Of a DNA stretch of 64,000 bases, positions 48,775 through 59,445 are shown in pieces. Below the pieces are notes generated by a model that was given only the letters and a program-made list of their open reading frames with translations, was not told the origin of the DNA and searched no databases. Position 1 is the stretch's first letter; every line of letters begins with the position of its first letter. This DNA is from Aurantiochytrium sp. KH105 (taxonomy: Eukaryota > Sar > Bigyra > Thraustochytrida > Thraustochytriidae), in the NCBI GenBank assembly GCA_003116975.1, contig BGKB01000056.1, forward strand, positions 186,001 to 250,000, written 5' to 3'. The translations under genes were made by a program, and so were the position numbers.

Positions 48775-51450
48775 ATGCTCGGGCGGCTGCAGCGGCGGAA
48801 GCGGCGGCGCGAGGGCGGCGAGGATGACGACGGCGGCGCGGCGGCCACGAAGCGGCGCGGCGCCTGCGACTCGTGCGGCAGCTTCCAGCGGCGCGTGGAC
48901 GAGGAGACGGGCGAGGAGGTCTGCGAGTCGTGCGGCGAGGTGCTCGTGCAGGCCAACCGCACGGCCGTGGAGTCCAGCAACCTCGATCGACGGGAGCAAC
49001 ACTTCGATGACGTTGTGCTTGGCTCCAAGGTGAGACACGTCCAGCGCAAGGGCATGTCCGCGCAGATCATCATCCAAGAGCAAACACGAAAGCTCAAGAA
49101 AGAGGAGCGCGCCAGGGCGGTCTCAAAGTACCGCAAGGCCGTGGAACGCAAGCGAAAAAGAAAGCTTGCAGGCCTACCGCCTCCGGTACGGGGTCTCCCG
49201 CGGCTCCCCGACGAGGTCCTCAGCGGGCCTGGCAGCTTGCCATCCAAAGTCATTGTCGAGAACCAGCCCCTAGGCGCACGGAAACTTCGCCCTTACCACT
49301 ACCGCATCGCCGCTGCCGCCGCAAAGCAAGTGGCCATCGTCCCGACTGCTGTGCGCGTGGAGGAAGGTGCCATCGCGAACCTGCGCATCAACACGACTGA
49401 CGTGCCCGTTGACCTCACGAATTACGTGGGTAGATCTCCCTTCCGAACTAGCAAAGTTGGCGTCTTCTCAGCGACCGGACAGTTCCTGACGCGAGCAGAC
49501 GTGCAAGATGCATACGAACGCGTCTTGCGTCGTCTGCTCAACTCTGCGGTCATCAGCGCCCACCAGTTCCTTGGCCTTGATGCTCGCACGCTGCACATCG
49601 AGTCGCACTCGCTGCTCACCCGATACCTTTACCGAGTTTTTAATGACAGCGACGTCTCGCGGCTTTGTATGAATCTTCCGACCACTGAAATCTCCTATCT
49701 CTCGGAAAAGGCAAAGGATAAGCCGCGCGTAAAGTTCATTGTCACGCCACGTTCCATTATCGCAGCTATCCTCGTATGGTTTGCCTGCAACCGCAAAGGG
49801 CTGGGCGCACTCTTCGACGACTTTGCTGCGCTCTATGATGCTGGGCATCTTGGTAGTCCGGGCACGTCCACTGAAACGCTCGACCTGCTTCCGCCAGGAG
49901 GCCGACCTGGCTTTGTCCGGGCACAGTCGTTTTCACCAGCGATCGTGAATAAGCTCCAAGCTTATTTAGGCATCAAGCTACCATCCGTGAACGTTTGCGT
50001 TCGTGAGCACAAAATCTACCTCCCGCCCCTGTACAGACTTGCCGTCCGTCTTCGCCTGGCCAATATTCGCACGCTTTGGCCAATCTTGACGGGAATCTTG
50101 CTTTCCATGCTCAACATTCCTGAAGAGAGCGCGCTGCGACGCGGTCATTTCGAAGCGTCGTTGCTCACGCACCACGGGCTCTGTGCACTCATCATTTTTG
50201 CTTTCTCCACGCTCGGACGATCACACTGGGCGCGTCTTCGCAAAGGCTGGAACCCTAGCCACCCCATTCTTGGTCGTCACCATGACGATCTTTGCACGCT
50301 GAATATTGATCGTTTAAGTCATCCACGCCATGCTGTGCGTCTGCACGAACAAATTTTGCATTGGCGCAATACGCGATTTCATTGCCAGGGACGCACCCTG
50401 CTGCACGAGCTCACGCCAGAACTCGACGCGCTCCGCGACATCACGCAAGAGGAAGCCAAGGTGCAGAGCGAGGCGTCGATCCGTAAATCCCCAAGTCAAT
50501 CTCACGCCGACGATGGAAGCTCCGATAGTAATTTTGGCGACGACAGCAGCGATGCGCAAAGCTGGCGGGGTGCAGACTCCTATGGCCATCACCGCGGACA
50601 AGGGCCTTCGGGCGGTGACCGACTCGTAGAGGACGAAAGCGAGTTTGCAGCCATGGCTCAGTCCCTTGCGCCCAAGAACGCTGATGCACTCGAGGATTTA
50701 CGCGTGGATCGCTATCTATCGCGCCTCCCCTATACAGAGGTTTTCCAGGATCTTGACGATCACCTTTTCCGTGCGGCGCGAATGTGGCGCGCAATCGTTC
50801 GAACGCTCGATACTCCTCGCCCAAGCTTCAGAGACAACCTTGCGGCCACACCTCTGCGAAGTGTCCTCGACCAGTTCGAAGAGCGCTATCATGCCGAGAT
50901 TCAGCTCCTTGCTGATGTTGCTCAGGTCATGCACTTTGCCGGCACGAACAGGCTTGCGCTCTACCTTCGGCGGCTTGCCAAATCTTTTGATCGTTTCGCT
51001 CGCAATAATACGGACATCTCCGCAGGTCGTGACTTGTCGAACTCGGAGACGAGGCAATTTTTGCGAAATGCCATCCGCGAGATTACCCCTGCACCTCGGC
51101 GCTCTGCGAGAGACAAACCTGTGAGGTCCCGCTTTCGTACCTTGAAACGATACAGAGTTCCTAGCAGGAAGCCGAGCGAAAGAGAGAGGCGGCGCAAGGC
51201 TCGCGAGGCGAAGATGAGGGAAGATGAGGAGTCTGACTCGAGCTCAACGGACTCTAGTTCGTCGACAGATGTGGGGGTCCTCTCGGGCGCATTCGTTTCG
51301 GGAGACGAGACGAACTCGGCGGCAAAACTTGCATCTTCATCAGAATCGCTCGCCAATAAACGGGTGACAAGGTCAAAGAAAGACGGCGAAAGGGGCAAGG
51401 CTTCTAAGGGCGGGCGTCCGAAGAGTCAATCATTCTCAAGCTTGACTTCT

Positions 51451-51518
<68 letters not shown>

Positions 51519-51690
51519 CTCCTCTTCTTCTTCTTCTTCTTCGTCTTTGTCTTTGAAGATCGAGAGAAAGAAACAGACTGGGCAGGTAGAATCGATTTCG
51601 AACTTAACAAAGGAGCCAAATGAACCGGACGAGGTGAAAAACCGTAAACCTCGGAAAGAGAAAAGCAAGCAAAAGACCCCAAAAAAATAG
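48775..51690 (+). CDS. TFIIB-family factor, probably RNA polymerase I initiation factor TAF1B/Rrn7
   Basis: 971 residues. An N-terminal zinc ribbon (Cys31, Cys34, Cys50, Cys53: CDSC...CESC) is followed by a short linker and two helical regions at about 230-460 that fit cyclin-like folds (for example RSIIAAILVWFACNRKG and LPPLYRLAVRLRLANIRTLW). This layout matches TAF1B/Rrn7, the TFIIB-like subunit of SL1/core factor that recruits RNA polymerase I to rDNA promoters. The long C-terminus is acidic, then basic (about 780-830), then carries a poly-Ser tract of about 35 residues. BRF-type factors were considered; the long cyclin spacing and C-terminus favour the Pol I type, but the assignment is from architecture more than motif. 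Confidence 0.5.
51446..51545 (+). repeat. (TCT)n/(TCC)n tract encoding poly-Ser
   Basis: About 100 bases of TTC/TCT with TCC interruptions in the 3' part of the TAF1B-like gene, read as poly-Ser. The reverse strand reads as poly-Glu or poly-Lys, giving false antisense frames. Confidence 0.95.
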
Positions 51691-51941
51691 GTCTCCAAAA
51701 GAATGGAAGAAAGCAAAGAAGAATTGTCAGCCAAGAAAAATAAGAAAAAACAAAAGAGGACAGATGCGTGAGTGAGCATTCTCAAGTCTTTCTTTTTCTC
51801 TTTTTGTGAACAAAAGCCGAACGCGCGTAGACAGTTATTATTGTAATACGATGTATCATATCATAGCAGGATCATTTCGTGGACGCTTTTGCCGCTCACG
51901 GAAAAGAAAAGTTTGGGTTACACTGCAGACAAAAGAGGGGA

Positions 51942-52883
51942 TCATGACTGAAACTCGCCAAAGTCGAATTCGTCAAAGGGATCGCCAGCGGATGCGGTCG
52001 CAGCAGTTTCCGCTTGTGATCCCGACGAAACTTCAAAGCTTGACGTCGCTGGAGGCACAGAGGATGTAACAGATTCTGTGGCACTTGGGGCGAGCGAGAG
52101 ACCCGCAAATGAGTCGCCCAGGTCAGGCGCAGACGACGCCGGCGCCGGAGCAGGAGCTGCAGCAGGTGTGGCTGTTGTAATTCCTGGCGGCGCACGTACG
52201 CGAGAAGAAGACTTGGGGGGCTTGAGCTTGAGACTACCACCCGTCTTAGCTCCGGGCTTTTTTCGTGCAGTGCCAGAACCGCCGATATTGAGCTTCACCT
52301 TGATGGTCTCGCCTTCCTTGAGAGAACGATCAACGGCCGGTGGCGCATCCACCGGCGGCAAATCGTCACTTTCATCGTCTCCAGCGGCAAGAAGGTGTTC
52401 TCCGCGCGAGATGCGGCGAACCTCATCGTCGAGCGCCGCGCGAAGATCGAATGCGCTCTGCCGTTCCTGGAAACCAATTCCAATGTAGGCGTGACGCTTG
52501 GAGACCTCGTCCTGGACACGAATGACAAAGTATCGCGAGCTGTCGACGACGCTTTGCACAAAGTAATCAAGCTTGGACGCCGGCTTGCTAGCGTCGGTAT
52601 CAAGCTTGATGGGGCAGCTCGCAAATAGCTGCGGCAGTCCGGCCGAGCTTTCCGGCAATTGCAAAATCTGTAGGTACACCTTGTCGCCTTTGCTAATGAC
52701 GCGCAGCTGGCCCGTCAGCGCTGGCTTGTCCAGGTTCCAGTCTGCGGCGTGGTGTCCCCGCGATCCTTGCAGAGGCGGGATCTTGTACACGAAGACCTCC
52801 TTGATGGTCAGCAAGTGCAGCACGGCCGCCGTATCTTCATCTTGAGGCCCCGTCGGCTGCGCGCCGCTCGGACCGCCGCTCAT
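51942..52883 (-). CDS. NECAP-like endocytic adaptor (PHear domain)
   Basis: 313 residues from the ATG at 52883; the frame upstream is poly-Ser without an ATG. Residues about 14-165 form the PHear domain: EVFVYKIPP, GHHAADWNLDKP, GDKVYLQI, DSSRYFVIRV and AYIGIGFQER, the last diagnostic for NECAP. NECAP proteins bind AP-2 and clathrin coat components and control AP-2 in endocytosis. After a Lys/Gly segment (INIGGSG-like, shared with animal NECAPs) the C-terminus is Pro/Ala/Ser-rich and ends FDEFDFGEFQS, a DxF/FxxF-type adaptor-binding motif. Animal NECAPs are about 265-275 residues. Confidence 0.92.
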   Translation of the reverse strand: MSGGPSGAQPTGPQDEDTAAVLHLLTIKEVFVYKIPPLQGSRGHHAADWNLDKPALTGQLRVISKGDKVYLQILQLPESSAGLPQLFASCPIKLDTDASKPASKLDYFVQSVVDSSRYFVIRVQDEVSKRHAYIGIGFQERQSAFDLRAALDDEVRRISRGEHLLAAGDDESDDLPPVDAPPAVDRSLKEGETIKVKLNIGGSGTARKKPGAKTGGSLKLKPPKSSSRVRAPPGITTATPAAAPAPAPASSAPDLGDSFAGLSLAPSATESVTSSVPPATSSFEVSSGSQAETAATASAGDPFDEFDFGEFQS

Positions 52884-53066
52884 GCTGCCGCTGCTGCTGC
52901 TGCTGCTGCTGCTCTCGCTGCTCTCGCTGCTGCGTTCGCTGCCGCAGACTGCAGTGCGCCGCCGCTGCCTTTGCCTCGACACGGCGCTGCTCTCCGCGGC
53001 TCTGCTTCGCGAGGCCTTGTATACAAGGCGGGCGAAAATGGATTTCGGAAGGCACAGGGAGCCTAG

Positions 53067-53270
53067 CTAAAAGTCCTTCGACGCGACGCCAACCATGGAG
53101 ATGATTTCGTTTGAGAGGGCGAAGAGCAACGCCCAAGCAGCAAGCAAAAGCCAAGGCCGGCGGTATGCGGACGGCGAAAATGCACGTGCACGACCGCCGA
53201 TTAACGCGTCTCTGCCGTGAGTTTCGGACCCAATGTGGCCTGGCGGTCCTTTGCCGCGCTCTTCTGACAT
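53067..53270 (-). CDS. Small membrane ORF, unknown
   Basis: 67 residues from an ATG at 53270. The N-terminal 40 residues are Gly/Arg-rich; one hydrophobic helix (about 44-60, LLLAAWALLFAL) lies near the C-terminus, followed by a short tail. This resembles small single-pass organelle or tail-anchored proteins. It lies upstream of the NECAP gene on the same strand with 183 bases between. No family recognised; could be chance. Confidence 0.35.
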   Translation of the reverse strand: MSEERGKGPPGHIGSETHGRDALIGGRARAFSPSAYRRPWLLLAAWALLFALSNEIISMVGVASKDF

Positions 53271-54117
53271 CCGCTCTGCACACGAGAGCGGCCGCGCGCG
53301 GAGATAACAATGTTCACTCGACTGTCGAGATTCTATGCCTCTAGCAACACATTTGCAAAGCGCAGGGACGCAGGGTAGTTGCGCCAGAGAGCGTGGCGGA
53401 GCGAGCGAGTGCTTCGCTTGTGGATGATTTTGCAAAGCAGCAGATTTGCGCCAAACCAGATCTCCACTACTGTCTGAAATCGACACCCTCGACGATCACG
53501 ATCCAGGCCAAGGCAGCTTGCTGACGTGGCGTGTGATTAGAGGAAAAAAGGCAGAATGGCATTACACGCGAAAGCGCGTCGCGAATGAGGCAATTTCGGG
53601 GAAGCTTCATGCGGGTTCATGTTTTACTGCCCCCCATGACAAGACTACTTTTTTTACATAGGAAAAAAAGAAAGGGAAAAGAATGAGGAGACGCTAGGAA
53701 GGTTTCTTATAAGAGGAGCTGCCGTCGTAGACGGCCTGTGCCAGCTATGGGCAGTCTCTAAGCGGCGCTAATAAGGACACATTGATTGTGTCCTTTCGAC
53801 CTATTTCTTCCAAAATAGATAAAACTGATGGCTGTGGTGAAATTAAGCCATTTCACAACTCAGTAGTTGCGACCCTAAAACAGTCGAGTGTGGGAAAATA
53901 TGCCAGAATTCTGGAGCCGTACCTTAGAGGAGCTTTCCGCCCTACACACTGTGAATTTTTTCATAACTGTTGCCTCATATACACTGAGACAATCATTCTT
54001 GTTTTAGCATGCCACTCATAAATTGGATTCTAGCAGTGAGCTCTGTCCCGTGTGTAGATACAAGACTCTTTCCCGTTGGCGGTTGCGTTGCAAGCAGCAC
54101 AAGCAGCAATCTTGCAT
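53271..54117. other. AT-richer intergenic region, no supported gene
   Basis: About 850 bases, distinctly less GC-rich than the flanks from about 53640. Only short frames are present, such as 79 residues from 53782, with no recognisable domain. The change of composition marks the left side of the locus with the C48-like protease. Confidence 0.4.
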
Positions 54118-55241
54118 CATGGACGACTTCGCGACGCCTGACATCTTTGCGGAGGCTCTTTGAGAAGACGGCGATGCGGAGATTACCGGAAACGATAATA
54201 AGACTGCTCGTTTGAAGCACGTTCGTCGGTCCGAACGCGACTTCATGGAGGCTTGCATCAAGGAGGTGGAGGCGATGCGCGTTGAGAAGGCTCTTCAACG
54301 TTTCTGCACAAACAACGACCGTTCCTGTTTTTTTTGGCCATCGAGACGCGGGAGTCAACCAGAGAAAGACCGATTTATGACCCGAGCAGTCGGCCTATGG
54401 TGGCCATGGAAGATGTTCGAGGAAATGCAAGGGCGAAGCATCGTATGCCACAAGTGCGAGCGAAGCAGAAGTCGCGCCAAGGGCATATGGTTCCCCTTGA
54501 TGAGCTTCGACAGGTCATCTCCTTCTCCTCCACGTAGCTTCTTCGTACGCGTGAGTACCGCCGTCCTGCTGCCAATTGCAATGCCTCTTTCCAGAATCCT
54601 GCCTTTCGCGGTTCGTGAAGCAGTGCCCGGAGTTGGCCCGTTTTCGCTTCTCCATCATTTTGCGACAAAGATTGGCAATCGAACGAGCCGTGGCGCATTT
54701 CATCCACCCATTTTGGGTGACAAACGCGCAAGCCGCGTTTGATTTGCTTCTCGTGGCACACGTGCGTGAGTACGAACGCGTACGGGAAGCATATCTTGTG
54801 CACTGGGTGGCAACCGCATTACCTCGCGCCTCCAACCGCTTTTCCTACCGAGCCACAGTTCCAGGTCTCTTTGCCTCGTCAACGAGCAGGACAAAGAAGA
54901 TGGATCTTGAGTCTGAATCACACTGGCTACATCATAGAGAACAAGAAGCCGAGAAGATGATCAATCTAGTGGCATGGAAAAACGATTTGCTATAAATGAA
55001 TAGAGGAAAGGAAGAAGGTGAAGGCGGTTGCTGTGTCTTGCGGGACTGATGAGAATGGCGAAAATGTCATCCGTCCAAAACGTGTAGTCGAGATTCTCGA
55101 GCAGTGGACCGATGATTTCTTCAGCGACACAGCCTGTCTTGCCTGGATAAAGAACAATGTCGCTTCCTTAGTCAAGAAGCATGACGCGAAAAAATCGAAT
55201 GCTTCAACAAAGAGTAAAGCTAAGGGGCAACAGCCTATCAA
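54118..55241 (+). other. Upstream part of the C48-protease locus, fragmentary coding signal
   Basis: Several short plus-strand segments read as ordinary protein in different frames. One at about 54212-54550 contains ERDFMEACIKEVEAMRVE and a CHKC pair. One at about 54580-54995 contains FVKQCPELARF and ends in a stop. One at about 55018-55310 contains RPKRVVEILEQW and a Lys-rich linker. They lead toward the protease-like frame. The whole may be one spliced gene or the remains of a transposable element. No domain is recognised and no reconstruction was attempted. Confidence 0.3.
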
Positions 55242-56000
55242 GTGTCAATACTACAGACTTCACATGAGATCATTTCGAAAGGCAGTGGAAACTTATTGGA
55301 AGAAGAGCATGCAAGGAATGACAGTAGTTTTGCTCACCATAAGGCTCGAGACGCAGAGGATGCTGCAGATCTCTGCGCTTCTTGCCGACCCAGAACTTTA
55401 GCGCTGATACGGCCAGACTCCCCCGCATTCAAAAGGTACAGCGGGTACGAATACATTGTTGATTCCACCTCGAGCGATTACGTTCCGGCGGGAATTGATG
55501 GAAGTCCGATTGATGTGACTGGGAAAGCTGAGATTTTCATCAAGCCAGTCCTACACGGAGCCCACTGGGGCCTCATTTATCTTGACCTGAAGTCGAAGGC
55601 TCTCTTCGTGTACGACCCGCGGAACGCTCTTGCGTCTCATTCAAACGTCACCAAGAAACTAAGTGACTGCGCCATCAGCCTCGGGAAGGTTGTACTAGGG
55701 CCAGAAGGTGAATCAGTGCTTTGTTATGGCTTCCAAGGTGTGAGTGACAATGTAGACTGCGGCATTTTCGTCATGGGCGTCATCAGTGCGCTTCTTACCC
55801 TTTCTGACGAAGTCGACAAGGCAAATGAGAAAGGGCAGCCGAAATCTGGCCATTCCACGCTCGATAATGTCCGGAGAGGCATCGCTTTGACATTTGCGGA
55901 CATCTTAAATGATGTCTTCAATCTAGAAGAAGCCAAAGTTGCAGAAACACGCGATGTCCTTGTCCAATGCTTCATTCAAGATCAGGGTAATGTACCCTAG
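55242..56000 (+). CDS. C48/Ulp1-like cysteine protease domain, partial or mobile-element derived
   Basis: The frame is open from about 55242 (no ATG at its start), so it is probably the last exon of a larger gene. The C-terminal part has the papain-like C48 layout: HGAHWGLIYLDL with the His (55563), FVYDPR with the Asp (55614), a Gln in YGFQG, and DCGIFVMG with the Cys (55758). Ulp1/SENP proteases release SUMO, but the same fold is common in transposable elements. The lower GC content, the broken-looking upstream part and the isolated position favour a mobile-element origin; that is inference. Confidence 0.5.
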   Translation: MSILQTSHEIISKGSGNLLEEEHARNDSSFAHHKARDAEDAADLCASCRPRTLALIRPDSPAFKRYSGYEYIVDSTSSDYVPAGIDGSPIDVTGKAEIFIKPVLHGAHWGLIYLDLKSKALFVYDPRNALASHSNVTKKLSDCAISLGKVVLGPEGESVLCYGFQGVSDNVDCGIFVMGVISALLTLSDEVDKANEKGQPKSGHSTLDNVRRGIALTFADILNDVFNLEEAKVAETRDVLVQCFIQDQGNVP

Positions 56001-56820
56001 CTTTTAGGCCGTTATAGTCGGTTTCACCAGAAGTTAAGCTGTAACCGATGTTTAGACCCGTAAATAAACTATTTAATGGTCTAAGGTGACACGACACCGG
56101 CCTTCATGCGTCCAGTTTGTTTTTTTTAAAGTCCATTAGTAGTTGCCAAGCCTCAGCTTTCTCGTGCCAACCCTGGGTCATGCACCTGAATTGACACGCT
56201 CAAAGCACCAGCGACATCACAGGAGAACTGCATTCTGCGGCCGAGGCGTCGGAGTTTCTCCGGGACGAAATTGATTCCGGGAAACTTTCTACTACATAGT
56301 TGGGCGCCTTTCCAGGTAACTGGAAAAGCACGCCATTTCGCACTAGCAGACGTTTCAAGGTCGCACAGACTCAGAATCTACAATTCCAACAGGATGCCAA
56401 CAAGCGGGCCTCCTCCAGGTCTCGGCCTCAACGCCCAGCCCGCCACAGGTTCTCCCAAGGGCACTTGACATCTCCACTGATGGATCCATTTTCTGAGAGA
56501 GTGGATTTCCGTAGGGGAGGCGGCGGGGCTGGACGGATGGAAGGAGGTCGGCTTGCCATAAAAGGGCCGCGAACCATCCCTAAGCCTTCAGGAGCTATAC
56601 ATGCGGTCCTTGCCTTGCCCTGAGGCCGGGATGCCAAGCCCTGGCACTGGATGCAGACTCTTAAGAGGCCAAGAGAAGCCCGTGGCGACCCCTGCACAAG
56701 CATGTGTATGGACGGCAAAACAGCAAACCAATCAACGTTAAAGGCTTCGCAGGGTCAAGTCGCGCTGCATGGCAAGAATATAGCCAAGTTCACCGGTAGA
56801 CAAGAAAGCAGAGCACTAAG
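56001..56820. other. Intergenic region upstream of MGSA kinase 1
   Basis: About 820 bases; AT-rich to about 56160, then balanced composition. No supported gene. It should contain the promoter of the kinase at 56821. Confidence 0.4.
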
Positions 56821-57795
56821 ATGGGGTCTGCGGCAGTCAAGCCGAGAGCATCTGACGAGGAGCAAAAGGCGTTAGCGACGCCGATCGTAACAAGCAGCTC
56901 GAAAGAAAGCCGTTCCTCGTCGAGAAGCTTCCGCTCAAAGGCAAGCTTGCGTGTCAAGGTCTTCAGAGAGATTTCAAGAGGAGCCTGCAGCAAACTTTTC
57001 GTTGGTGAAATCATTCAGACAGGCGAGACTGTTGCCCTCAAGACGTACATCCACTCCCCACGAGCCAGACGCGAACGCAATAACGAGATCCTGGTACTTC
57101 AATTGATCGAGTCGGCCTCCGACGTTTGTGAGTTTGTCGTAACACCCAAGCTCAAGGTTGAAAAACCTTTCATTGGTCTGGAATTTTGCGTGGCTGGTGA
57201 TCTGATGCGTCTTTTGCGAAGAGGACGCCCAGGTCTTGGGGAACTCCGGAGACTTGCGCACGAAATTGCAACGGGCTTGGCTTTTCTCCACCAAAACAAC
57301 ATTGTGCACGAAGACCTCAAACCAGAAAATATTGGGCTCACCGCCGATTTCCATGTTCGCATCCTCGACTTTGGCCTCTCCGTCATTGCCGAGACAGCGT
57401 TGACACATTCGAATCTTTCGGATCACTCAGAGGCGACGCAGTCGCGCATTCTTTGTAGGCATGGCACTGCGCCGTATGCGAGTCCTGAGAAACTTATGGG
57501 CGAGTTGCACAGCTTTGAGGTTGATTGGTGGAGTTTTGGTGTCACTTGCTTTGAGATGGCGTACGGGATGCTGCCGTGGTGGTCCCAGGATGAGCTCGAG
57601 CTTTGCGAAAGAATATGCATGGAGCCTCTTCTTATTCCGCATTCACCTCTTCCGCACGAAGAAACGCCTGAAGTGGACCGTTTCGTGCACGATCTCATTG
57701 GTAGCAAGCTCCCGAAGGAGCGTCTCGGTTTCGTTGGAGGCGCGAATGAGGTTTTAACTCATCCTTTTTTTGCGAAGGGAATTTTTAAAAATTAA
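56821..57795 (+). CDS. MGSA-family AGC-like kinase with HED catalytic loop (copy 1)
   Basis: 324 residues, intronless. It starts MGSAAVKP: Gly2 and a small residue at position 3 with Ala/Ser nearby are compatible with N-myristoylation. The kinase domain runs from about residue 46. The Gly loop is degenerate (ISRGACSKLFVG). ALK lysine, HEDLKPENIG with His163-Glu164-Asp165, DFGLS, RHGTAPYASPEK, HSFEVDWWSFG and a C-lobe ending HPFF follow. Glu in place of the HRD Arg makes it a non-RD kinase, so activation-loop phosphorylation probably does not switch it. The ending without an AGC hydrophobic tail is unusual. Paralogues are at 59446 and 62527. Confidence 0.88.
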   Translation: MGSAAVKPRASDEEQKALATPIVTSSSKESRSSSRSFRSKASLRVKVFREISRGACSKLFVGEIIQTGETVALKTYIHSPRARRERNNEILVLQLIESASDVCEFVVTPKLKVEKPFIGLEFCVAGDLMRLLRRGRPGLGELRRLAHEIATGLAFLHQNNIVHEDLKPENIGLTADFHVRILDFGLSVIAETALTHSNLSDHSEATQSRILCRHGTAPYASPEKLMGELHSFEVDWWSFGVTCFEMAYGMLPWWSQDELELCERICMEPLLIPHSPLPHEETPEVDRFVHDLIGSKLPKERLGFVGGANEVLTHPFFAKGIFKN

Positions 57796-59445
57796 AAATG
57801 CTTTGGAAAAAGAATAAGAAGAAAAAAAGCAAGATTGTCACCTTTCCGGAAATGATCTCAGAGTCTTGCGCAGCGTGCTTCTTGCTTCATAGAGAAAAGG
57901 TTCTGCTCACGTTTTGCTATACATGTTGACTTTGCAATGGTCGCCTCTTGCGTCATGGTTGTTGCAGAGACTGCGCATTTTCTACGATGCGCCTTTGCTT
58001 CGGAGAGTTGCACAGACGAGGGCACCCGTGGTGGGCAGCGGCTTTTACTCTTTGACCAAGACGCTTTCCATGCAACGCGTGAAAGGGAAAGAAGATTTCT
58101 GCACTGCCTTTGCTCACAACCTGATCTTCGTGTGTAGTAGGAAGAGTGAGGCGCAGGTACTAGCTGTGTTCGTAGGGCACCTTGGGGAGCTGACACAACG
58201 CCGTAGGGCTGATATAGAGGCGGCCAAGGAAGCGCGCCTTTCTGTCACTTGTCACACAGGCTTGCCACCCAATAGGCCTAATCCATTTTAGAAAAATGAA
58301 AATAATAGAAATGCTAGGCCTTACCACCAATACGGCGTCTGCGTGAGCGCGACCTGAGGCCTGCAGGCGCTGCTATCGAGAAGCATAAAGGAAAACTTCA
58401 CAGCACAAGCGGGTGATCCCTACAGCTGCCAAAGAGGGCTTTTCACAGGCGCTTCCCAGGAAATCCTTGTGAGGAAAGCCTGACCAGGCTCGCTTCGGCC
58501 AGGCTTCAGGGCGACTCGCTCGGGGCGACTCGCTCAGGGCGACACAGGTCTCCCCACCACCTGCAAGCTGTAAACTACGAGGGCCATGCAACTTTTAGCT
58601 CGAATTCTCTGAACGCGCGTCTTGGCAGCGATGCACGTTACTACGCGGGCGCGAGCGCAAGACCATCAACCTTTTTTTCCCCACCGCCTCTTGCCCTCCC
58701 CCTTCCCTCAAACCGACCGCGCTTTTGCAAGTCGTAGACGCGCGCGTCCCCCGTATACAAGGTCAAGCGAGTCGGCTTAGGGACTCTCGCCTCGGAGCTG
58801 GGCCTCGAACTCCGCGCCGTAATGTGGCGCCCACCAGCCACCTTGGCTTCACTGTCAGCCAAAACATGCAACGGCTTCCTCACAAGACTTGGAGGGGGAA
58901 ATTGGATTACTAGACACCCCACCGCCCACCACGCCCCAACCCCCAAAAGCAAGGGTCGCAGAGCATAGGAGACATAGTTCAGGCTTGCAAAAAGCCAGAC
59001 ACAGCCGAGAGATGCCTGGAGGGTGGTGTCCATTGGCGGGAGGGACGCCGTCATGTTGCCGCGCCTACAGAGCTTGAAAATTGCTATACCGCAGGCCCCT
59101 GCTGAGGACGACAGGGCTCTTGCTAATCCGCCCAAGTTGACAGTGAATAAGTTTCTAGAGCGAGTCATTGTGAGGTGCCCGGAAACAAAAAATCCATTTG
59201 CGGAATGTTGCCGATTTATCTCGCTCCTAAGAGGCACCTAGAGCTCGAATCGCGGATTCCTGCCATACCACAGGTCCTGGATTGTTTGTTGGGGGCGACA
59301 GAGCGCTTTGCCAATCGACGAATTTGCAGTAAACTTTTGATCGAGACTCGAGTGGACCCCGCTAGAAGAAAGCATACTTGAAACGGAGTCGGGTTGCACA
59401 GACGAGCGGCGTCAAGGCGTCGTTCTATTGAGACACTGAGACGGA
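57796..59445. other. Intergenic region between MGSA kinases 1 and 2
   Basis: About 1.65 kb. A 13-base tandem (GGCGACTCGCTC-like, two to three copies) lies at about 58509-58543. A minus-strand frame at 58641-59237 has a hydrophobic stretch but no ATG at its start. A plus-strand stretch at about 59116-59241 looks protein-like but is short. Both may be remains of duplicated or decayed sequence. Confidence 0.35.

Noticed and set aside
51404-51785. Minus-strand poly-Lys and poly-Glu frames
   Set aside because: They are reverse readings of the (TCT)n tract in the TAF1B-like gene.
58641-59237. Minus-strand 198-residue frame with hydrophobic stretch
   Set aside because: No ATG at its start, an uneven composition and no recognisable family; not enough to call.
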